Assembly (NCBI GenBank): GCA_002773575.1
Contig: PFAT01000029.1
Span: 7,351 to 20,363, forward strand
From: Candidatus Falkowbacteria bacterium CG10_big_fil_rev_8_21_14_0_10_44_15
Lineage (GTDB): Bacteria > Patescibacteriota > Patescibacteriia > Patescibacteriales > XYC2-FULL-47-12
Length of the DNA: 13,013 nt
Reading direction: 5' to 3'
This document shows, one piece after another, positions 6,801 through 11,371 of this stretch. The notes below the pieces were generated by a model. It did not search any database, was not told the origin of the DNA, and saw nothing but the letters and a program-made list of their open reading frames with translations. The translations under genes were made by a program, and so were the position numbers. Numbering within the stretch: position 1 is the stretch's first letter; every line of letters starts with the position of its first letter.

Positions 6801-7178
6801 ATGGGTACAGAAAGAAAGAAAATACTTATTATTGAAGACGACGCCACGATTTCCAGCATGTACCAAAGCAGTTTAGAAAAAGACGGTTATACCGTAATAA
6901 TTGCCGCGGACGGGGAAAGGGGCTGGCAATTAGCTTCAACTCAATTGCCGAACTTAATTTTATTAGACATCATATTGCCTAAGCTGGACGGCTTTAGCGT
7001 CTTGGATAAGTTGCAGCATGACCCGAAAACAAAAAATATCCCGGTAATAATGTTAACTAACCTCGGCCAAGACGAAGATAAAGAACGGGGGAAAAAGTTG
7101 CACGCAGCCGATTATTGGGTCAAGGCGGATTTTACTCCCACGCAGGTAAGCGACAAAATTAAAAATTATATTAAATAA
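6801..7178 (+). CDS. Stand-alone receiver-domain response regulator (CheY-like)
   Basis: A 125-aa protein consisting of one receiver domain. Acidic pocket Glu12-Asp13-Asp14, phosphoacceptor Asp56 in LILLDIILP, switch Thr86 (VIMLTNLG) and conserved Lys108 (YWVKAD) are all present, so phosphorylation by a histidine kinase is expected. There is no DNA-binding or output domain, and no kinase gene lies in the window. It has its own good promoter and is followed after 9 nt by ndk, so the two are probably co-transcribed. The partner and output are unknown. Confidence 0.93.
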   Translation: MGTERKKILIIEDDATISSMYQSSLEKDGYTVIIAADGERGWQLASTQLPNLILLDIILPKLDGFSVLDKLQHDPKTKNIPVIMLTNLGQDEDKERGKKLHAADYWVKADFTPTQVSDKIKNYIK

Positions 7179-7187
7179 TATAAAATT

Positions 7188-7781
7188 ATGTCTGACGCCA
7201 GAGAAGAAAAAACTTTTTTAATGATCAAGCCGGACGGCGTGCGCCGCGGTTTAACCGGCGAAATTATCCGCCGGCTGGAGCAAGTCGGCCTTAAAATCGT
7301 CGCCTTAAAGTTATATCGGCCGACTGCCAAGCAAGTTGACGAGCATTATCCTAAAGATAAAGCGTGGATAACCCGTTTGGGCCAAAAAACTCTTTCTACT
7401 TACGAAAAGTTCGGCTATGACGCCAAACAGGAATTAGGAACCGCGGAGGCGAGCGAAATCGGGCCGATGGTGCGGCAATGGCTGATTGATTTTATGACAT
7501 CCGGTCCGGTAGTGGTAATGGTAATTAAAGGGGTGCACGCCGTAGAAATGGTCCGGAAATTATCCGGTCCGACTATGCCGGCGGACGCGGAATTAGGGAC
7601 TATCCGCGGCGATTTTTCCATTGATTCGGCGGCGGTCGCTAACCGCGAGAAACGCGCGGTGTTTAACTTAGTGCACGCTTCCGAGACCCAAGACGAAGCC
7701 GAGCACGAAATTAAGCATTGGTTTGGCGAAGACGCAGAACATGATTACGATCGTACCGACGACGCCGTTTATAAAATGTAA
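7188..7781 (+). CDS. ndk: Nucleoside diphosphate kinase with internal insertion
   Basis: A 197-aa enzyme that transfers the gamma phosphate from ATP to nucleoside diphosphates through a phosphohistidine. Visible motifs: FLMIKPDGVRRGLTGEI (Lys14), then TSGPVVVMVIKG, the GTIRGDFSIDSA nucleotide-binding block, and the active site NLVHASE with His163. Most bacterial Ndk proteins are about 140 aa. The extra length lies mainly between the YRPT and DFMTSGP parts (about residues 55-100, with WITRLGQKTLSTYEKFGYDAK) plus a short acidic C-terminal tail. As far as I recall, similar insertions occur in some archaeal and Patescibacteria Ndk proteins. No SD. Confidence 0.95.
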   Translation: MSDAREEKTFLMIKPDGVRRGLTGEIIRRLEQVGLKIVALKLYRPTAKQVDEHYPKDKAWITRLGQKTLSTYEKFGYDAKQELGTAEASEIGPMVRQWLIDFMTSGPVVVMVIKGVHAVEMVRKLSGPTMPADAELGTIRGDFSIDSAAVANREKRAVFNLVHASETQDEAEHEIKHWFGEDAEHDYDRTDDAVYKM

Positions 7782-7795
7782 TTTGTTTATATTAT

Positions 7796-7915
7796 ATGAA
7801 AAAATTAGTAAACACCATCAATAAGCCGATCGTATTGATCGCTACTCTACTGACTGCTTTGGCTGTAATTTTAGCCAAATTTTTTATGACTAAAGACGAA
7901 AATGATAAAGAGTAG
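7796..7915 (+). CDS. Small single-pass membrane protein, unknown
   Basis: A 39-aa ORF starting 14 nt after ndk. It has a basic N-terminus (MKKLVNTINKP), one hydrophobic helix of about 18 residues (IVLIATLLTALAVILAKFF) and a charged tail ending in DENDKE. The layout is that of a real small membrane peptide, not a random ORF, and position suggests co-transcription with ndk. No known family is recognised. Confidence 0.55.
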   Translation: MKKLVNTINKPIVLIATLLTALAVILAKFFMTKDENDKE

Positions 7916-7926
7916 CGGCCATTAAG

Positions 7927-7955
7927 TTGACAGGATTTTTTGGTTAAGTTATGAT
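7927..7955 (+). promoter_or_regulatory. Strong promoter of the first attenuator leader
   Basis: TTGACA at 7927-7932, a 17-nt spacer, and TATGAT at 7950-7955. The ATG of the leader ORF follows after exactly 6 nt, predicting a leaderless transcript starting at 7962. Confidence 0.8.
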
Positions 7956-7961
7956 ACGCTT

Positions 7962-8063
7962 ATGCATTTAATAGCTATCCAAAATTTGTCAATTTCACTC
8001 GTAACGCTCGTGGCCGTTATTAAGGCGACTTCTTTTGGATGGCTTAGAACAGAAAGGCAATAG
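7962..8063 (+). CDS. Putative leader peptide, Ile/Leu/Val-rich
   Basis: A 33-codon leaderless ORF. Residues 3-20 are dominated by Leu, Ile and Val (LIAIQNLSISLVTLVAVI), then a polar tail ending in RTERQ and TAG. It lies between a strong promoter and an intrinsic terminator, and its codons overlap RNA segments 1 and 2 of a four-segment attenuator. A translation-sensing leader for branched-chain amino acids is the natural reading, similar in principle to the ilv leader of enterobacteria. A plain small hydrophobic peptide is the alternative. Confidence 0.5.
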   Translation: MHLIAIQNLSISLVTLVAVIKATSFGWLRTERQ

Positions 8064-8113
8064 ATAAAGTTAAATATCAATAAAAGCCATCCGAAAGAAC
8101 GGATGGCTTTTTA
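7973..8113 (+). promoter_or_regulatory. Transcription attenuator with three mutually exclusive helices
   Basis: Segment 1 (7973-7984, AGCTATCCAAAA) pairs with segment 2 (8033-8044) over 12 bp with one G-U. Segment 2 (8033-8045, TTTTGGATGGCTT) pairs with segment 3 (8084-8096) over 13 bp with one G-U. Segment 3 (8082-8093) pairs with segment 4 (8100-8112) to form the terminator. A ribosome paused early in the leader ORF would hide segment 1, freeing 2 to trap 3 and allow read-through; free passage would restore termination. The genes controlled would be those at 8237 and 8448. Confidence 0.65.
8082..8113 (+). terminator. Intrinsic terminator (attenuator 3:4 helix)
   Basis: The stem AAAAGCCATCCG/CGGATGGCTTTT is 12 bp with the loop AAAGAA (8094-8099) and ends in a T run. 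Confidence 0.88.
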
Positions 8114-8170
8114 AATATAGTTCATTGAAAAAAAATTCTTTTATGTCTTTAACGGAATTTTGGCAAAAGT

Positions 8171-8199
8171 TTGTGTAGATCTCGCGCCATTGTTATAGC
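8171..8199 (+). promoter_or_regulatory. Possible promoter for the acidic ORF and the 134-aa gene
   Basis: TTGTGT at 8171-8176, a 17-nt spacer, and TATAGC at 8194-8199 preceded by an extended -10 TGT. It is moderate only. If active, it would bypass the attenuator upstream. Confidence 0.4.
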
Positions 8200-8236
8200 T
8201 AGCGGGAAATCAAGAGCAAGAAAGGGGGTGATTTGA

Positions 8237-8350
8237 TTGGTCCAGAATGATGTAGTATCCACGGCAGAGGAGGAGCCAGCCGCTCCAACGGAGGTTGTTG
8301 AGGAACATAATTTCCCAGCCGAAGAGGACTGGGAGAAAGGCACGGATTAA
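8237..8350 (+). CDS. Small acidic protein, unknown
   Basis: A 37-aa ORF starting at TTG. The reason to accept it is the SD: AAAGGGGGTGAT at 8221-8232 is nearly the full complement of the 16S 3' end and sits just before the start. The product is strongly acidic (runs such as AEEEP, VVEEH and PAEEDWEKGTD), with no Cys and no hydrophobic segment. It ends 25 nt before a terminator, beyond which lies the 134-aa gene. The role is unknown. It might be a leader ORF for that terminator, but I found no good competing helix. Confidence 0.5.
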   Translation: MVQNDVVSTAEEEPAAPTEVVEEHNFPAEEDWEKGTD

Positions 8351-8375
8351 TTAATAGCCCAGGCGAAAATGTTTT

Positions 8376-8421
8376 GGGGGTTGAGGGATGCATAAACCGC
8401 ATTCTTCCCCCCGCTTTTTTT
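8376..8421 (+). terminator. Intrinsic terminator between the 37-aa and 134-aa ORFs
   Basis: GGGGG, a 2-nt bulge and GAGGGATGC (8376-8391) pair with GCATTCTTCCCCC (8399-8412 region), giving 14 bp with two G-U pairs, a 7-nt loop and then GC plus seven T. The next gene starts 27 nt later with no promoter between, so some read-through is expected. Confidence 0.8.
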
Positions 8422-8447
8422 ACCACACGTGAAGGGAGATTAAAGCA

Positions 8448-8852
8448 ATGGCAGAAGCAGGATGTGTATCAGCAAAGCAGTTGGAGGAAATCGCCGTCGC
8501 GGCACAACAAAAAATAAATCTACATCCAGTAATAGCACAATTAAACGAGGAAGGAAGAAGAATAATTATCAGGGACGCATTACTTAAAATTGAAACCGCA
8601 GGTGGTGTTCTCTGCGCGTTAAGCCAGCAATTCCATTGTTCGGTGGCGGGGGCAAAAGAAATAGCTGTCGCGTATATTAAAGAGCGCTACCGTAACCCAA
8701 AATCGTTAGTATCGGCTTTGAGGCAGTTTGGAATTGCCGACGCTGAAATTATCCCTGTTTTACAGTTAAGGTTTGGTTTGCAGGGGGATAATGTTGAACA
8801 ATGTATTGCCGAGTATTTGCAGGATGAAATTTTACAAAAAAGGGGAGGATAA
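8448..8852 (+). CDS. Hypothetical protein, helical, 134 aa
   Basis: I do not recognise this gene. The ORF is convincing: the SD GAAGGGAG sits about 9 nt before the ATG, and a strong terminator follows the stop. The product looks all-helical and soluble, about half hydrophobic, with Cys at 6, 56 and 64 and a fourth near the C-terminus (VEQCIAEYL). The second half, with YIKERYRNPKSLVSALRQFGIADAEIIPVL, has a loose look of RecX-type three-helix repeats, but I would not assign that. It follows an attenuator-like leader and an acidic mini-gene. A regulatory or adaptor role is possible, with no evidence for a specific one. Confidence 0.8.
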   Translation: MAEAGCVSAKQLEEIAVAAQQKINLHPVIAQLNEEGRRIIIRDALLKIETAGGVLCALSQQFHCSVAGAKEIAVAYIKERYRNPKSLVSALRQFGIADAEIIPVLQLRFGLQGDNVEQCIAEYLQDEILQKRGG

Positions 8853-8889
8853 GTTTAATCTAGGTTTTGGCAGCGTGAATAATGGGCCG

Positions 8890-8920
8890 GGGGCTGTTGG
8901 TAAAAAACAGCCCCTTTTTT
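8890..8920 (+). terminator. Intrinsic terminator after the 134-aa gene
   Basis: The stem GGGGCTGTT (8890-8898) pairs with AACAGCCCC (8906-8914), 9 bp perfect, with a 7-nt loop, followed by six T. Confidence 0.92.
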
Positions 8921-8962
8921 CTTTTTACTACATCATCAACTGTGATATTATTGATTTGTTAA

Positions 8963-9001
8963 GGTGCCTGCACCGTTAAGTGCGCAAGCTACTTAATGGT
9001 G
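8963..9001. other. Competing hairpins upstream of the Phe leader
   Basis: CACCGTTAAGT (8971-8981) pairs with ACTTAATGGTG (8991-9001), 11 bp with one G-U and a 9-nt loop. The alternative short hairpin GGTGC-ct-GCACC (8963-8974) uses the same 5' strand. It lies just before the presumed promoter; an operator or the end of a minus-strand transcript is possible. Confidence 0.45.
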
Positions 9002-9048
9002 TGGATAAATTCTTGCATTTTTTTTAAATATATGATAAATTATCCACA
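9000..9048. promoter_or_regulatory. Inverted pair of DnaA-box consensus sequences
   Basis: TGTGGATAA at 9000-9008 and TTATCCACA at 9040-9048 are perfect inverted copies. Both match the DnaA 9-mer TTATCCACA exactly, on opposite strands. They flank a 31-nt stretch that is nearly all A/T. The promoter of the Phe leader lies between them and the ATG is 2 nt beyond, so they may be an operator (DnaA or another protein) or part of an origin-like site. Confidence 0.5.
9013..9041 (+). promoter_or_regulatory. Probable promoter of the Phe leader-pheA unit
   Basis: TTGCAT at 9013-9018, a 17-nt spacer, and TAAATT at 9036-9041. An overlapping TATGAT at 9031-9036 is a better -10 but lacks a -35. Either puts the start at or a few bases before the leader ATG at 9050. 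Confidence 0.45.
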
Positions 9049-9049
9049 T

Positions 9050-9148
9050 ATGGTTAAGACAGCAGCAAAAACTGTTTTTTTCTTCAGCTTTTACTTTAGT
9101 GGCTTTCGCCGGAGCGGAAGAGCAGTTTTTAGTGGTGTTTTAACTTAA
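9050..9148 (+). CDS. Phe-rich leader peptide of the pheA attenuator (PheL-like)
   Basis: A 32-codon ORF with Phe at residues 10, 11, 12, 14, 16, 19 and 27 and Tyr at 15; the core VFFFSFYFSGF is reminiscent of the enterobacterial PheL and PheST leader peptides. It precedes a strong terminator (9177-9217) and then pheA at 9324. Phe codons 10-16 lie at 9077-9097, so a ribosome waiting there would cover segment 1 (9103-9109) but not segment 2 (9114-9120), as attenuation requires. The stop TAA (9146-9148) lies beyond segment 2, so a ribosome finishing the ORF covers segment 2 and lets the terminator form. No SD; probably leaderless or with a very short 5' end. Confidence 0.75.
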   Translation: MVKTAAKTVFFFSFYFSGFRRSGRAVFSGVLT

Positions 9149-9217
9149 CATTAAGTCAAAACTCACTAGGGAAAACAGCTGGCTTCCGCCTAACGGGCGG
9201 AAGCCAGTTTGTTTTTT
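9103..9217 (+). promoter_or_regulatory. Phenylalanine attenuator (segments 1-4)
   Basis: Segment 1 CTTTCGC (9103-9109) pairs with segment 2 GCGGAAG (9114-9120), loop CGGA: the pause hairpin. Segment 2 can instead pair with segment 3 CTTCCGC (within 9179-9190): the antiterminator. A 16-bp AT hairpin (9130-9168: TAGTG/CACTA, GTTTT/AAAAC, ACTTAA/TTAAGT) sits in its loop. Segment 3 with segment 4 (9196-9207) forms the terminator. Segment 2 and its flank resemble segment 4 and its flank (GCGGAAG then CAGTTT-like), as expected for competing strands. Confidence 0.75.
9177..9217 (+). terminator. Intrinsic terminator (Phe attenuator 3:4 helix)
   Basis: CTGGCTTCCGCC (9179-9190) pairs perfectly with GGCGGAAGCCAG (9196-9207), 12 bp plus two weaker outer pairs, loop TAACG. 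TTTGTTTTTT follows. Confidence 0.93.
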
Positions 9218-9323
9218 GGCCTATTTTTGTGCCCAAAGCTTTTTTTGGAAACAAAGACAGGGAAAAGTTCCCTAAAAAATAAGGAGCGATCGCTCTTTTT
9301 AAAATTTTTTCGGAGGGTTATCG
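9218..9323 (+). other. pheA 5' untranslated region with two small hairpins
   Basis: Hairpin AGGGAA-aag-TTCCCT (9259-9273) and hairpin AAGGAGC-gatc-GCTCTTT (9281-9298, one G-U, followed by T) lie between the attenuator and the SD of pheA. The second could be a weak additional terminator or a processing site. The SD CGGAGGG (9311-9317) precedes the ATG by 6 nt and is not in either stem. Confidence 0.5.
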
Positions 9324-10214
9324 ATGAAAAGTCAAAATGGAGTAAACGCGATTTTAGCTTTAGGGCCAGGAACAAACGGGCACGAAGCGGCCTTGCGCGC
9401 AAAAGCAATGTTAGGTTTGAACGGCTGCAAAATAACATTCCACCCCAGCCACCAGGAAATTTTATCAGCGATGAATGGCGGCGCCAACGACCGAATTGCT
9501 ATCGTTGCTATTGAAAATAGCACTCAAGGATATGTCCGCGAAGTCGTTCAACACTGGCTGCCCTGCGTACTTAACGGAGCCAGCCCGCCTGATTTTAACG
9601 TGATTGGAGAGGTAAGAATTGTTATTAAACATTGCTTGTTAGCGCGCAAAAATATCACGGGCGCGCATGAACTTACCGGCGTTATGTCCCATCCTCAAGC
9701 GCTGGGGCAGTGCGGAATATGGCTGCGCCAGCAGAGGTTAACGTTGCAAGTTCCGGCTGAAAGCACAGCCAGAGCCGCTGAAATTGTCGCTACAGACACG
9801 GCCTACAGCAGGTATGGCGCTATTGGGTCTGGTTTAGCCGCGGAACTTTATGGTTTACGAGTATTAGTTTCCGGCATAACTGACAACAATCTTTATGGAG
9901 AGAATATAACTCGTTTTTACATCTTAGGAAAACAGCCGGCGGCAAAAACAGGGCGTGATTATACCGCTCTGCTAGTTAAAGTTCCTAATGTGTCAGGCGA
10001 ATTACACCGCATTACTGGCGCGATTGCCGGCAATGGCATCAATATGACATCATTACATTCTATCCCCGCGGGCAAGTTGGGAGATTACGTTTTCTACATA
10101 GAAATGGAAGGACATATTGAGGACAGGATAGTGGAAGTTGCATTGGCAAGTATTACCAACATCACCGATAACCACCTGGTGGTTTTGGGTTCATTTCCGC
10201 AAGCGAACGTATAA
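9324..10214 (+). CDS. pheA: Prephenate dehydratase with ACT domain (PheA)
   Basis: A 296-aa monofunctional enzyme converting prephenate to phenylpyruvate, the last dedicated step before transamination to Phe. Catalytic-domain motifs: GPGTNGHEAAL (14-24, variant of GPxGTFSHEAA), VAIENSTQG (61-69), SHPQALGQC (122-130), STARAAEIVA, AAELYGL and NITRFYIL, with the essential Thr196-Arg-Phe. The ACT domain covers about 213-285 (LLVKVPNVSGELHRITGAIAGNGINMTSLHS). The usual ESRP Phe-binding motif reads LHSIP here, so feedback inhibition may be altered; GALxxH reads GELHR. There is no chorismate mutase domain and no other aromatic gene in the window. Regulation is explained by the Phe attenuator upstream. 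A good SD contrasts with the SD-less housekeeping genes, which could reflect transfer. Confidence 0.95.
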   Translation: MKSQNGVNAILALGPGTNGHEAALRAKAMLGLNGCKITFHPSHQEILSAMNGGANDRIAIVAIENSTQGYVREVVQHWLPCVLNGASPPDFNVIGEVRIVIKHCLLARKNITGAHELTGVMSHPQALGQCGIWLRQQRLTLQVPAESTARAAEIVATDTAYSRYGAIGSGLAAELYGLRVLVSGITDNNLYGENITRFYILGKQPAAKTGRDYTALLVKVPNVSGELHRITGAIAGNGINMTSLHSIPAGKLGDYVFYIEMEGHIEDRIVEVALASITNITDNHLVVLGSFPQANV

Positions 10215-10272
10215 CCCGATAATCATTATGTTTTTTCGAACATATTAAAGACTGAAAGGAGCTTGGCATAAA

Positions 10273-10476
10273 ATGAAATCATGGATTAACGTTGAGAATT
10301 CATATGCCGACAACGCAGCAATCATTGCTTTTGCGGCAGCTGCCCGTAAACTTGGTCTTTCAGTGTTCTTTGATCCCGACTTTTCTCAACTTATATGCAT
10401 TGCTAGCGGCACCGACGCTATTGAAATGGAAAAGAAAGTAAAGTGTGGCGTTTTTAGCCGTGATACTCCCGCTTAA
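10273..10476 (+). CDS. Hypothetical protein, 67 aa, in the pheA unit
   Basis: Not recognised. The SD GAAAGGAG (10254-10261) lies 11 nt before the ATG, and a terminator closes the unit, so it is probably a real gene co-transcribed with pheA (58-nt gap holding a small TATGTT/AACATA hairpin). The product is a compact alpha/beta-like sequence: a helix ADNAAIIAFAAAARKLG, a strand LSVFFDP and another strand QLICIASG. It has two Cys (CIAS and VKCGVF). A small ACT-like or regulatory fold is conceivable but unsupported. Confidence 0.65.
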   Translation: MKSWINVENSYADNAAIIAFAAAARKLGLSVFFDPDFSQLICIASGTDAIEMEKKVKCGVFSRDTPA

Positions 10477-10531
10477 ATTGGGCTGGAGGAAGTCGCTTGA
10501 CCTTTATTTATGACGATTAAACCCATAACCG

Positions 10532-10566
10532 AACCGGCGTTTTCCCTCGCCGGTTTTCTTTTTTTA
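10532..10566 (+). terminator. Intrinsic terminator closing the pheA unit
   Basis: AACCGGCG (10532-10539) pairs with CGCCGGTT (10548-10555), an 8-bp perfect stem, loop TTTTCCCT, then a T-rich tail. Confidence 0.92.
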
Positions 10567-10595
10567 TAGTTATGTTATGCTAAAAAAGTTAAAAA

Positions 10596-10666
10596 CGGAG
10601 TGTAGTATAATGGTAGTACGCGAGCATGGGGTGCTTGTAGCCGGGGTTCGATTCCCCGCACTCCGA
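10596..10666 (+). tRNA. tRNA-Pro (anticodon GGG)
   Basis: A complete cloverleaf. The acceptor CGGAGTG pairs with CACTCCG, followed by discriminator A73. The D stem is GTAT/GTAC, with GG in the loop. The anticodon stem is CGAGC/GCTTG with loop ATGGGGT, so the anticodon is GGG. The T stem is CGGGG/CCCCG with loop TTCGATT. C1-G72 and A73 agree with bacterial proline identity. CCA is not encoded. TATGCT at 10576-10581, with an extended TGT before it, is a likely -10. The gene starts 30 nt after the terminator of the pheA unit. Confidence 0.93.
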
Positions 10667-10679
10667 CAAACAAGGCAGG

Positions 10680-10773
10680 CGGGAGCGGCGCACCCATGGG
10701 GTGCATGCCTGCCCCGTAGCCAAGCGAAGCTTGTGCTACTGGGGTAGCCGGAGTTCAATTCTCCGCGCCCCGA
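10680..10773 (+). pseudogene. Broken tRNA-Pro-like copy interrupted by palindromic sequence
   Basis: It starts 14 nt after tRNA-Pro. The 3' half is intact: CGGAG-TTCAATT-CTCCG T arm and acceptor strand CGCCCCG plus A (to 10773). It matches tRNA-Pro with five differences over about 30 nt; two of these form a compensated G-C to A-T pair in the T stem. The core CATGGGGTGC (10695-10704), the anticodon-arm region of tRNA-Pro, is also shared. Between these lies about 37 nt forming a hairpin (10712-10744, CCCC-GTAGC-CAAGC paired to its complement with two bulged T). GGCAGGC/GCCTGCC arms (10674-10680, 10707-10713) surround the anticodon-like part. The 5' acceptor may survive as CGGGAGCG with a bulged A; no D arm is visible. 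A functional tRNA with an insertion is less likely. Confidence 0.55.
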
Positions 10774-10775
10774 CA

Positions 10776-10804
10776 TTGAAAATAAAGAGCGTTTTTGGTA
10801 TGCT
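10776..10804 (+). promoter_or_regulatory. Promoter of the 167-aa hypothetical gene
   Basis: TTGAAA at 10776-10781, a 17-nt spacer, and TATGCT at 10799-10804 with an extended TGG directly before it. Confidence 0.7.
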
Positions 10805-10824
10805 GAAAGAGTAAATTTAATTAT

Positions 10825-11328
10825 ATGGCCGCAAAAGTTATTTATGCTAAAAATATAGAAGAACTGCCCACAAGCGACTTAAAACAAGTCGGCACGGTTA
10901 AATTAGGGGAAGAAAAATTAGCGGGAGCAAAATTAAAGCAACGTTTGGCGCGGGAAGTAAGCGGCGGCAAAACTTTAACGGCTTTAGAAAAAGATTTACA
11001 AAAGCAAGGGCTGGCAGGGGCGCAACAGCGGAAACGAAGAGCGCTAATGGATGTTATCGGCGGTGAGGAAAATAAAACCGGCAAGAAAAAACCAGTGCCT
11101 TGGTACCGCCGCGCTTTGGCAACGGAAGAAGACGATATTTCACAAAAAACAGGCGTCAGCATCCATGAAGTACGAGGCGGGGTGAGCCATGTCAGCGTGG
11201 ATACGCGCGCGCAGGGCGGCCGGATGCGTTCGCGGATTAATCCGTTATCTGGCGCCGCCTCACCAGCCATTAACGGCGGCTCCAAGTCAACGCCGCCAAA
11301 ATCAAACAGGCCGCCTTTAGCAAGATAA
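10825..11328 (+). CDS. Hypothetical protein, 167 aa, hydrophilic and basic
   Basis: Not recognised. It has its own promoter and no SD, in the style of the housekeeping genes. The sequence is rich in Lys, Arg, Gly and Gln. Residues about 25-75 look helical and charged (LKQRLAREVSGG, LTALEKDLQKQ, QQRKRRALMDVIGG). A central conserved-looking segment VPWYRRALATEEDDISQKTGV follows, and the last 30 residues are low-complexity and probably disordered (Ser/Pro/Asn-rich, ending PPKSNRPPLAR). No signal peptide or membrane segment. A long antisense frame overlaps it but is a shadow. A nucleic-acid-associated role is only a guess. Confidence 0.72.
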   Translation: MAAKVIYAKNIEELPTSDLKQVGTVKLGEEKLAGAKLKQRLAREVSGGKTLTALEKDLQKQGLAGAQQRKRRALMDVIGGEENKTGKKKPVPWYRRALATEEDDISQKTGVSIHEVRGGVSHVSVDTRAQGGRMRSRINPLSGAASPAINGGSKSTPPKSNRPPLAR

Positions 11329-11371
11329 TTCCATCACCCCTCATTTTAAGAGAGGGTTGGGGCGAAAGAGT

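Noticed and set aside
8143..8178. An 11-codon ORF (MSLTEFWQKFV) after the first attenuator
   Set aside because: Too short, with no SD and no structure around it beyond chance.
8149..8426. Two overlapping minus-strand ORFs
   Set aside because: They lie opposite the acidic ORF and its terminator, are Pro/Ser/Leu-rich and lack start signals.
9284..9295. GCGATCGC octamer resembling the cyanobacterial HIP1 palindrome
   Set aside because: A single copy, explained as the centre of a small hairpin; nothing else suggests a cyanobacterium.
10510..10569. A 19-codon ORF running through the terminator of the pheA unit
   Set aside because: It overlaps the terminator stem and T tract and has no SD.
10570..10776. 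Minus-strand ORF of 68 codons across the tRNA region
   Set aside because: It contains a GNRTPATSTP-like string, the usual antisense translation of a tRNA. The + strand tRNA explains it.
10842..11285. Minus-strand ORF of 147 codons
   Set aside because: It is a shadow of the + strand 167-aa gene, with no promoter or SD and a biased Pro/Ser/Cys composition. The + strand has a good promoter.
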